Below, one piece after another: positions 1 to 5,523 of a DNA stretch of 6,014 nucleotides. Origin of the DNA: Synergistaceae bacterium (GTDB lineage Bacteria; Synergistota; Synergistia; Synergistales; Synergistaceae). The notes below the pieces were generated by a model. It ran no database searches. It had not been told where the DNA came from and saw nothing but the letters and a program-made list of their open reading frames with translations. The stretch lies in contig JAISLO010000075.1 in assembly GCA_031290815.1 (NCBI GenBank), positions 1 through 6,014 of the forward strand, written 5' to 3'. The translations under genes and the position numbers were made by a program. The stretch's first letter is position 1, and every line of letters begins with the position of its first letter.

Positions 1-287
1 GCAAGCTCATGCTCTTTATTGAGAGGATAACGAACCTGAACGATGAGGAACTTATGGCCAAATTTACGGAATATCAGGAACAACTCGATAAGGAGGGAAA
101 GATCATGTACGTATCCATAGCAGAGAGACATTACACCAAGAAGGGCATAGAGCAAGGTATGGAGAAGGGCAGGCTCGAAGGCAAGCTCGAACTTGCCCGA
201 AACTTGCTGGCCAACGGGGTTTCTCCCGACGTTATCGCAAAAAGCGGGGGATTGCCCAAGGAAAAGATTCTGGAGCTCATGAACTGA
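1..287 (+). CDS. C-terminal part of an Rpn-family recombination-promoting nuclease / putative transposase (5' end outside window)
   Basis: The reading frame is open from the left edge (first full codon at 3) to a TGA at 285-287. No ribosome binding site precedes the first ATG at 9, so the gene very probably begins upstream. The visible ~94 residues have the usual tail of the Rpn / PD-(D/E)XK transposase-like family: a segment around NDEELMAKFTEYQEQ, then a charged helix with repeated Gly-Lys/Glu steps (GIEQGMEKGRLEGKLELA), then a short helical end (LLANGVSPDVIAKSGG...LPKEKILELMN) resembling the family's C-terminal helix-turn-helix-like segment. Known members are DNA endonucleases that promote RecA-independent recombination; many occur as multiple diverged copies per genome. 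The catalytic core would lie in the missing N-terminal part, so activity cannot be judged. The gene is followed by its own terminator. Family assignment rests on recognition of the tail only. Confidence 0.75.
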   Translation, partial: KLMLFIERITNLNDEELMAKFTEYQEQLDKEGKIMYVSIAERHYTKKGIEQGMEKGRLEGKLELARNLLANGVSPDVIAKSGGLPKEKILELMN

Positions 288-318
288 CGCCATAACCCGC
301 CCAGAAACGTGGAGTACC

Positions 319-354
319 CCCCCGCGCTCTTCCCAGGAACGCGGGGGATTTTGT
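319..354 (+). terminator. Rho-independent terminator after the Rpn-family gene
   Basis: A perfect 8-bp GC-rich stem pairs CCCCCGCG (319-326) with CGCGGGGG (340-347) around a 13-base loop, followed by ATTTTGT. TTC/GAA inside the loop (330-332 with 337-339) could add further pairing. It lies 31 bases after the stop codon of the preceding gene, as expected. The T-run is short (four T), so efficiency is uncertain. Confidence 0.75.
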
Positions 355-357
355 ATC

Positions 358-400
358 AAACGCCGGAGCTTCAATCCAGAGAATTCGACAGCCGGCGTTT
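358..400. repeat. Perfect 9-bp inverted repeat, possible second hairpin
   Basis: AAACGCCGG (358-366) is exactly repeated in inverse orientation as CCGGCGTTT (392-400), with 25 bases between. Inside the loop, TTC (370-372) can pair with GAA (381-383). It follows the terminator directly. There is no proper T-run after it, so it could be a weak or bidirectional terminator element, a binding site, or a decayed repeat unit. Only the symmetry is observed; function is unknown. Confidence 0.45.
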
Positions 401-430
401 CGGACCTGTCAGCAGAAGAGCGTTCACCCA

Positions 431-469
431 CAGGGCTTTACGCAAGGTAAACGCATCAAAATACTGACC
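431..469 (+). repeat. Left terminal inverted repeat of the ISAs1-type remnant
   Basis: It reads CAGGGC (431-436), then 12 extra bases (TTTACGCAAGGT, 437-448), then a 21-base core starting AAACGCATCAAAATA (449-469). The core matches the right end in inverse orientation with one difference (C464 here). The extra 12 bases are absent from the right end and look like a diverged partial duplication of the following TAAACGCA sequence. Confidence 0.65.
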
Positions 470-470
470 A

Positions 471-632
471 ATGTGGACAAAGATCAGGAGAGGGAACAGC
501 GCTGCGAATATGACGATAATACGTCATATGGCAGTAAATCTTGTGAAAAAAGATAAAGCATCAAAAATCAGTTTAAGAGGCAAGAGGCTGAAAGCAGGTT
601 GGGACAACCGTTATTTTCTGGAATTAATTGTC
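471..632 (+). pseudogene. ISAs1 / H-repeat family transposase, C-terminal fragment
   Basis: The frame encodes about 54 residues with the typical ending of ISAs1-family (H-repeat-associated) transposases: KIRRGNSAANMTIIRHMAVN (residues 4-23), followed by a Lys-rich stretch and KRLKAGWDNRYFLELI (38-53). The pattern 'RIRRGNAAE...IRHIAINIL' is characteristic of the E. coli H-repeat proteins as I remember them. The catalytic DDE core and everything N-terminal is absent. The ATG at 471 is not a native start: it sits 1 base after the left repeat and a TGA lies two codons upstream (465-467). No stop follows the natural end; the frame runs through the right repeat and into the kinase gene until 863, which is not meaningful coding. 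Clearly non-functional as a transposase. Confidence 0.75.
508..529. repeat. Perfect 8-bp hairpin inside the transposase remnant
   Basis: ATATGACG (508-515) and CGTCATAT (522-529) form a perfect inverted repeat around a 6-base loop (ATAATA). It lies within codons for NMTIIRHM of the transposase fragment, so it may be a coincidence of that coding sequence. It could fold in RNA read through the element. Confidence 0.4.
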
Positions 633-638
633 TATATT

Positions 639-665
639 GGTCAATATTTTGATGCGTTTGCCCTG
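639..665 (-). repeat. Right terminal inverted repeat of the ISAs1-type remnant
   Basis: Read on the minus strand it begins CAGGGC (665 to 660) and continues directly with AAACGCATCAAAATA and on to position 639, without the 12-base insert seen at the left end. This uninterrupted version is probably the original end structure. Confidence 0.65.
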
Positions 666-683
666 AAAATTAAACCGGTCCTC

Positions 684-712
684 TTAATAAAACGCTTATT
701 TTGCGTTATAAT
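684..712 (+). promoter_or_regulatory. Predicted sigma70-type promoter for the sensor kinase (and probably cobQ)
   Basis: A consensus -10 box TATAAT lies at 707-712, with a partial -35 TTAATA (684-689, 4 of 6 matches) at the ideal 17-base spacing. Transcription would begin near 719-720, giving a leader of about 55 bases before the kinase start at 775. The promoter lies only ~20 bases outside the right end of the ISAs1 remnant. Predicted from sequence alone. Confidence 0.55.
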
Positions 713-765
713 TTATCAAATTGAATCCGCTAAGCGCGCATTGCTTGAAGTTGAGATAAAGATGC

Positions 766-777
766 GGAAGGGACTTG
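766..777 (+). promoter_or_regulatory. Ribosome binding site and TTG start that set the kinase N-terminus
   Basis: GGAAGGGA (766-773) precedes TTG (775-777). Spacing is short (about 4 bases from GGAAG). Only four codons (763-774) plus AGA at 760 separate this TTG from an in-frame stop at 757-759, so no upstream ATG is possible. The ATG at 762-764 is in another frame. The resulting N-terminus (positive residues then hydrophobic helix) is what a signal anchor needs. Confidence 0.6.
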
Positions 778-3700
778 GTCAAACTGCGCATAGGCAGCAG
801 GGTTTTCGTCGTGAGTTTCTTTATGGTTCTGGCCGGCATCACGATGGCCTCTACTGTCAGTAGTTTGGTGTTTATCAAGGCGATGCGCGAAGAAATGGAC
901 GAAGTCGTCTCTACGGCGGCTGAAGGTTTGGGCAAAGAGATAAATTCTAAGATATCGCGCATGAAGATGTTCGGCCATGTGTTCACCGACATGGAGGAAT
1001 TGGGGTATCTCATCGAAAAAAGGGACTCCGAAGCCTTGAACAAGATGCTGTTGCCGTATCTTAGGGTTTCCGGGTTCGACACGATCACGGTTACGGACGT
1101 GAATGGAATAGTCCTGAGCCGTCCCCACGAACCAAGGGTGATCGGCGACAACGCTTCGGGAAAGGGATACATCGGGCCAGCCATAAAGGGGCAGGCCGCC
1201 CTGGTGATCGAACGCGGAACCACGATAGCCCTGGGATTGTTCTATGGAGTTCCCGTGACCAGAAATTCCAGGATAGTCGGTTGCATAGTGCCCGGAGTCA
1301 ACCTCGGGAAGGTCTATCTGCTCGATCAGCTGGCAAGCATGTACAGGGCCGAGCTGTCGCTTTACTACGGCGACGTGCGGGTGAACAGCACCTTGATCGA
1401 AAACGGCAGCCGCACCATCAACACAAGGGCTAATCCAGCCGTAGCGAATGCAGTCCTGAAAAGAGGAGAGTCGTTCTACGGAAGATATAAGCAACCCAAC
1501 GGCAGGGAACTCCGAGTTTTGAGCAAACCGTTCATATTAAACGGCCGGATAGTCGGAATACTGACTGCGGGGGTCTCGACGCTGCCTCTCGATTACGCGA
1601 TAACGGTCTCGATAATCAGGGTCACTGTGACGGGGGCCGCGTTTATGATAACCGCCATGTGGCTGTCGTGGCTCTTCGCGAAAAACATATCCAAATTGTC
1701 CGCCGAAAAGACAAAGCAGGAGATATTCCTCGACAGGCTCATGAAGAACAGCCCCGACGCCGTGCTCGTCTTCGACGAAGAGGGAAGATTCATAGACTGT
1801 ACGGACGCCTTTCTGAGACAGGCCGGAATCGCCTCTTTCGATCAGATCCGGGAAAAGGTTTTCTCGGAAGTCCTCACGGATCTGCTGGGCGCTTCTCAGA
1901 CGGCCGAGTTGTCCGATATCTTCAGGAGGTCGATGACCGAGAGGAGAAACATGTCCCCGGAGAACACGATCAGTTTTGGCAAAGAGGGCGACCGCCGCAT
2001 CTACACGGTCCGCTTTACCCCGATGATCGGCGCTGACGGCAAGACGATCGGGTGCATGGCATTGTTTCACGATCTGACCGACTATATCGAGGCAAGGCGC
2101 GCGGAGGAGGCGTCTCAGGCAAAGAGCGCATTCCTCGCCAACATAAGCCATGAGATACGAACACCCCTCAACGCGGTTATCGGCCTCAGCGAAATCGAGC
2201 TGCAAAATTCCCTCCCCAGCGGCACGCACGACAACATAGAGACGATATACAGGTCCGGCTCGACGCTTCTCGGCATAATAAACGACATCCTCGACATATC
2301 GAAGATCGAGTCGGGCAAATTCGAGATCAAACCGGCCGTTTACGACTTTCCAAACCTCATAAGCGACACGATTCACCTGAACATAGTCAGGATAGCCTCG
2401 AAGCCGATCGTCTTCGAACCCCAGATAAGCGATGACATCCCGGTCAAGTTATACGGCGACGAGATCAGGGTCAAACAGATATTGAACAATATCCTCTCCA
2501 ACGCGTTTAAATATACCGCCCAAGGAAAAGTCAGCCTTAAAATAACCTGCGAGCGGCGCGGCTCTGACGCCTGGTTGGAATTCGTAGTGAGTGACACCGG
2601 CATCGGCATAAAGAAAGACGATATGGAAAATATCTTCGCGGAATACAGACAACTGGACACTGACGCAAACCGCAAGATCGAGGGAACCGGGCTGGGACTC
2701 TCTATATGCAAGAAACTCGTCTGCCTGATGGAGGGCACTATCAATGTCGAGAGCGAATACGGAAGAGGGTCAGTCTTCACGGTCAGGATACGTCAGGAGA
2801 TAGCGGACCCAGCCCCGATAGGCATCGAGACGGCGCAAAACCTGAAGACGTTTCGTCTCATGGACAGCCGCACCGCCAAAAACCTGCGCCGGACCAAGAT
2901 GCCGGACGGCAAGGTTCTGATCGTGGATGACGTGGTCACGAACCTCGACGTCGCGAAAGGGCTCATGGCTCCTTACGAACTCACGATACACACCGCGTCG
3001 AACGGCAGGCGCGCCATCGAGATGATCCGAGAGGAGAAAACCCTGTATGACGCGATATTCATGGATCACATGATGCCGGACATAGACGGCATAGAAACGG
3101 TCAGGGCGATTCGCGGGGAGATCGGGACGGAGTACGCGAAGAACGTGCCAATCATCGCCCTGACCGCCAACGCCCTGGTAGGCAACGAAAACATGTTCCT
3201 CGAAAACGGCTTTCAGGGATACATATCCAAGCCAATCGACGTTGTGAAGCTGGATGCGCTGCTGAACAAATGGATACTCGAAAAGCGCCCGGAGGCGGCC
3301 GGACAGCGTGACGGCGCTGAGACGACGTCCGATTCGGCCCCCCGGTTGATCGCGGATGAATTTCAAATTGAAGGGCTGGCCATATCCTCCGGCATATCGC
3401 GTTTCGGCGGTGAGGAGCAGTACCTGGAGATCCTCCGTTCTTACGTGATCAACACGCCCCCCCTGCTCGACAGAGCGCGGCGCGTGGACGAGAAATCACT
3501 GAGCGAGTACGCGATCATGATACATGGGATAAAGGGAGCGTGCGCCGGGATATCTGCGGGCGCCGCCGAGCGAATGGCTCAGGATCTGGAGCGGGCGGCA
3601 AAGAACGGTGACATGGAGACAGTGAGCGCCCAAAACGGCCCGTTCATCCAGATTGCGGAGAGGCTGATAGCGGATATCTCGGCCATGATCGAGAAGATAG

Positions 3701-3933
3701 ATTCTTCGCGTCCGAAGGAGCATAGGAACACTCCGGACAAAGTTTTGATCGATAAGATACTCGAATGCTGCAAGCGTTATGACGTGACGGGGATGGAAGA
3801 GGCCATGTCCGAGATCGAGCGGTATGAATACGAATCGGGGAACGACCTGGTCGAATGGCTCAGAAAAAAGCTGGACAACCTGGAATATGATCAGATTCTC
3901 GCCAGGCTTGAGAACAACCGGCGCGTTTACTGA
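775..3933 (+). CDS. Membrane-bound hybrid sensor histidine kinase (Cache-PAS-HisKA-HATPase-REC-HPt)
   Basis: A 1052-residue hybrid kinase for multistep phosphorelay. A basic N-terminus (VKLRIGSR) leads into membrane helix 1 (about 9-34). The extracytoplasmic sensor (about 35-275) is Cache-like, with strand-turn motifs such as TITVTDVNGIVLSRPHEP (103-120) and GVPVTRNSRIVGCIVPGVNL (158-177). Helix 2 spans about 276-301; no HAMP is evident before a PAS domain (about 318-437). HisKA carries the H-box FLANISHEIRTPLNAVIG with His459. The ATPase has N-box N572/N576, G1 DTGIGI (D607) and G2 GTGLGL (637-642). The receiver has D718/D719, phospho-acceptor D764, T797 and K819. An HPt domain (about 876-975) has His917 in MIHGIKGACAG. 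A ~75-residue tail follows. All catalytic residues are present. The start is TTG775: an in-frame TAA at 757-759 leaves no ATG before it, and GGAAGGGA (766-773) is a close ribosome binding site; ATG823 would cut into helix 1. Ligand and target regulator are unknown. Confidence 0.9.
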   Translation: MVKLRIGSRVFVVSFFMVLAGITMASTVSSLVFIKAMREEMDEVVSTAAEGLGKEINSKISRMKMFGHVFTDMEELGYLIEKRDSEALNKMLLPYLRVSGFDTITVTDVNGIVLSRPHEPRVIGDNASGKGYIGPAIKGQAALVIERGTTIALGLFYGVPVTRNSRIVGCIVPGVNLGKVYLLDQLASMYRAELSLYYGDVRVNSTLIENGSRTINTRANPAVANAVLKRGESFYGRYKQPNGRELRVLSKPFILNGRIVGILTAGVSTLPLDYAITVSIIRVTVTGAAFMITAMWLSWLFAKNISKLSAEKTKQEIFLDRLMKNSPDAVLVFDEEGRFIDCTDAFLRQAGIASFDQIREKVFSEVLTDLLGASQTAELSDIFRRSMTERRNMSPENTISFGKEGDRRIYTVRFTPMIGADGKTIGCMALFHDLTDYIEARRAEEASQAKSAFLANISHEIRTPLNAVIGLSEIELQNSLPSGTHDNIETIYRSGSTLLGIINDILDISKIESGKFEIKPAVYDFPNLISDTIHLNIVRIASKPIVFEPQISDDIPVKLYGDEIRVKQILNNILSNAFKYTAQGKVSLKITCERRGSDAWLEFVVSDTGIGIKKDDMENIFAEYRQLDTDANRKIEGTGLGLSICKKLVCLMEGTINVESEYGRGSVFTVRIRQEIADPAPIGIETAQNLKTFRLMDSRTAKNLRRTKMPDGKVLIVDDVVTNLDVAKGLMAPYELTIHTASNGRRAIEMIREEKTLYDAIFMDHMMPDIDGIETVRAIRGEIGTEYAKNVPIIALTANALVGNENMFLENGFQGYISKPIDVVKLDALLNKWILEKRPEAAGQRDGAETTSDSAPRLIADEFQIEGLAISSGISRFGGEEQYLEILRSYVINTPPLLDRARRVDEKSLSEYAIMIHGIKGACAGISAGAAERMAQDLERAAKNGDMETVSAQNGPFIQIAERLIADISAMIEKIDSSRPKEHRNTPDKVLIDKILECCKRYDVTGMEEAMSEIERYEYESGNDLVEWLRKKLDNLEYDQILARLENNRRVY

Positions 3934-3946
3934 TGAATTATCCGGC

Positions 3947-3951
3947 GGAGG
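3947..3951 (+). promoter_or_regulatory. Ribosome binding site of cobQ
   Basis: GGAGG lies 9 bases before the ATG at 3961, within the 27-base gap after the kinase stop. It fixes the cobQ start and rules out the out-of-frame ATG at 3933, which overlaps the kinase TGA. Confidence 0.8.
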
Positions 3952-3960
3952 AACAGCGGC

Positions 3961-5469
3961 ATGAGAATACCACAGGGGGATAAAATTTTCCGGACTCCGT
4001 CTCTAATGCTTCAGGGAACCGGGTCAGACGTTGGTAAGTCGCTGATCGCGGCCGGGCTGTGCAGGCATTTCACAAGGCTTGGATACCGCGTCAGACCGTT
4101 TAAGCCGCAGAACATGTCCAACAACGCGGCTGTCACGTCGGATGGCGGGGAGATTGGCCGGGCGCAGGCGCTCCAGGCGATTGCCTGCCGGACCGAGCCC
4201 ACGGCGGACATGAACCCCATACTGCTCAAGCCGGAGGGCGTCAACGGCAGCCAAGTCGTCGTCCAGGGCCGCGCTCTGAGCGTGATGCGGGCGGACGATT
4301 ACTGGAACTACAGGCTGACGCTGATGCCGACGGTGCTCGAAAGTTTCGGGAGGCTCTGCGGGGAGGCCGATATTGTCATAGTGGAGGGAGCTGGGAGCTG
4401 TTCGGAGGTCAATCTGAGAAACGGTGACATCGCCAACATGGGATTTGCCCTTGCGGCGAACGTTCCTGTCGTTCTCGTCGCGGACATAGACCGCGGAGGC
4501 GTCATAGCCTCGATAGTCGGTTCGTACGTCCTGTCGGGCGAGGACGAGAGAGCCCTGCTGCGAGGCTGCGTGATCAACAAGTTCCGCGGCGACCGAAGGC
4601 TGTTCGAGCCTGCGCTAGGCATAATCGGCTCGCACACGGGCCTGCGGTGCTACGGCGTGATGAGCTGGTTCGAGGATGCGTCGAGGCTCCCCGCGGAGGA
4701 CTCGCTCGGCATTCCCAAAGAAGGACCGGCGACTTCGGGCGGCGGCGGAAGGATAAGGATATGCGTACTCGCTCTGCCGCGAATATCCAACTTTGACGAC
4801 TTCGACCCTCTTGCGGCGGAGAGCGACGTAGACCTATGCTTTATAAAACCAGGGGAAGCGATTCCGGGTGATGCCCGTCTCGTCATACTGCCCGGCACGA
4901 AGTCTACAGCCGCGGACCTGGAGTTCATAAGGCGTCAGGGCTGGGACATCGACATATCGGCTCACGTTCGAAGGGGGGGAAGCGTCCTGGGTATATGCGG
5001 AGGCTTTCAGATGCTGGGACGCGAGATAGCCGACCCTGATGCGATAGAGAGCCCAGAGCCGGCCGTGATGCCTGGGCTCGGGCTCCTCGACGTATCCACC
5101 GTCATGGGGCCGGCGAAGGTGTTGAGGCGTTTTGTATCCGCGACACAGGAGGGAATAAAGGTGAGCGGATACGAAATCCACGCCGGCAGGACGTACGGTC
5201 CTGGAATGGAGCGTCCGATGATGATGCTGCTCGGCGGAGTACCGGAGGGAGCCGTGAGTCCGGACGGGAAAATTTGCGGCTGCTACATTCACGGCCTCTT
5301 CACAAGCGACGGATACAGGGACAAATTCCTGTCCGAGTTCAGAGGAGGCGAGACGCACAGCGGGCTGCGTTACAGCGCGGAGATCGACAGAACGTTAAAC
5401 GCCCTCGCCGACAGGGTGAGGGAGGAACTGGACGTAAAAGCCCTGGCCGAAACGGCCGGCCTGGAGTGA
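3961..5469 (+). CDS. cobQ: Cobyric acid synthase (glutamine-hydrolysing amidotransferase)
   Basis: A cytoplasmic enzyme of late cobalamin synthesis. It uses ATP and glutamine-derived ammonia to amidate the b, d, e and g side-chain carboxylates of adenosylcobyrinic acid a,c-diamide, giving adenosylcobyric acid. The 502-residue length is normal. The N-terminal ATPase domain has the dethiobiotin-synthetase-like loop GTGSDVGKS (19-27), the CobQ signature FKPQNMSNNAAVTSDGGEIG (47-66), VEGAGS (141-146) and ADIDRGGV (174-181). The C-terminal class I glutaminase domain has PGTKST (311-316), the nucleophile elbow GICGGFQMLG with Cys346, SGYEIHAG (402-409) and CYIHGLF with His444, so both catalytic residues are present. 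Start ATG3961 has GGAGG 9 bases upstream. The gene begins 27 bases after the kinase stop and probably shares its transcript. No other cob/cbi gene lies in the window, and no cobalamin riboswitch is visible in the gap. The alternative paralogue CobB/CbiA is unlikely given the NMSNNAAV signature. Confidence 0.96.
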   Translation: MRIPQGDKIFRTPSLMLQGTGSDVGKSLIAAGLCRHFTRLGYRVRPFKPQNMSNNAAVTSDGGEIGRAQALQAIACRTEPTADMNPILLKPEGVNGSQVVVQGRALSVMRADDYWNYRLTLMPTVLESFGRLCGEADIVIVEGAGSCSEVNLRNGDIANMGFALAANVPVVLVADIDRGGVIASIVGSYVLSGEDERALLRGCVINKFRGDRRLFEPALGIIGSHTGLRCYGVMSWFEDASRLPAEDSLGIPKEGPATSGGGGRIRICVLALPRISNFDDFDPLAAESDVDLCFIKPGEAIPGDARLVILPGTKSTAADLEFIRRQGWDIDISAHVRRGGSVLGICGGFQMLGREIADPDAIESPEPAVMPGLGLLDVSTVMGPAKVLRRFVSATQEGIKVSGYEIHAGRTYGPGMERPMMMLLGGVPEGAVSPDGKICGCYIHGLFTSDGYRDKFLSEFRGGETHSGLRYSAEIDRTLNALADRVREELDVKALAETAGLE

Positions 5470-5498
5470 TTCTTCGATGGTAAAAAATGGTTAAGCTA

Positions 5499-5515
5499 TA
5501 TAATATTTTGGGGGG
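5499..5515 (+). promoter_or_regulatory. Promoter-like -10 and strong ribosome binding site ahead of the AT-rich gene
   Basis: A consensus TATAAT lies at 5499-5504, but upstream only a poor -35 candidate exists (TCGATG, 5474-5479, 3 of 6 matches, 19-base spacing). A G-run, GGGGGG (5510-5515), sits 8 bases before the ATG at 5524 and should act as a ribosome binding site. Because the -10 is only ~20 bases from the start codon, a transcript would have a leader of roughly 10-15 bases, barely including the ribosome binding site. Read-through from cobQ is the alternative, since I see no terminator after cobQ. Confidence 0.45.
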
Positions 5516-5523
5516 AAAAGTAA

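Larger units (their letters stand above)
431..665 (+). mobile_element. Internally deleted ISAs1-family insertion sequence remnant (MITE-like)
   Basis: Two inverted copies of a 21-base end sequence (449-469 and 639-659, 20 of 21 matching) flank a fragment that encodes only the C-terminus of an ISAs1/H-repeat-type transposase. Outside them, a second 6-base match, CAGGGC (431-436) against GCCCTG (660-665), gives the outer tips. To my recollection ISAs1-family ends begin with a CAGGG-like sequence, which would fit, but I could not check this. The whole unit is ~235 bp against roughly 1.2-1.4 kb for intact members, so nearly all of the transposase gene has been lost. The bases flanking 431 (CGTTCACCCA) and 665 (AAAATTAAAC) do not match, so no target duplication survives. 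It could move only with transposase supplied by a full copy elsewhere, if at all. Confidence 0.7.
288..774. other. Intergenic region of about 490 bases without an intact gene
   Basis: This stretch contains, in order, a terminator (319-354), a 9-bp inverted repeat (358-400), an ISAs1-type remnant (about 431-665) and a promoter (684-712) for the sensor kinase. The left ~140 bases are GC-rich like the neighbouring genes; from about 500 on it becomes clearly more AT-rich. The segment 401-430 shows nothing I can name. An open frame from 471 runs to 863 but only its first ~54 codons look like protein; the rest is chance read-through into the kinase gene. Confidence 0.7.

Noticed and set aside
597..609. 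Small hairpin GGTTG-GGA-CAACC
   Set aside because: It has only a 5-bp stem with a 3-base loop, inside transposase codons for AGWDNR conserved in the family, so it is best explained by coding sequence.
471..863. A 130-codon open frame on the + strand as an intact gene overlapping the kinase start
   Set aside because: Only the first ~54 codons resemble a protein (the transposase C-terminus). The remainder reads through the IS end, the promoter and 89 bases of the kinase gene in a different frame; there is no ribosome binding site at 471.
730..1494. Long minus-strand open frame (254 codons) opposite the kinase
   Set aside because: It is a shadow of the kinase coding sequence: it overlaps a gene with clear domain content, and its translation is low-complexity His/Arg-rich without a recognisable family.
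1537..2376. Minus-strand open frame of 279 codons within the kinase
   Set aside because: It is antisense to the PAS/HisKA region, in a codon-biased GC-rich gene where such shadows are expected; no motifs and no supported start.
3934..3960. Possible cobalamin riboswitch upstream of cobQ
   Set aside because: Only 27 bases separate the kinase stop from cobQ, far too short for a cobalamin aptamer, and no B12-box-like sequence was seen there or in the 720-774 leader.
4834..5358. Minus-strand open frame of 174 codons within cobQ
   Set aside because: It is antisense to the conserved glutaminase domain with its catalytic Cys and His; no family resemblance.
5470..5523. Terminator after cobQ
   Set aside because: No GC-rich stem followed by a T-run could be found in this AT-rich gap; the ATTTT before the G-run lacks a preceding hairpin.
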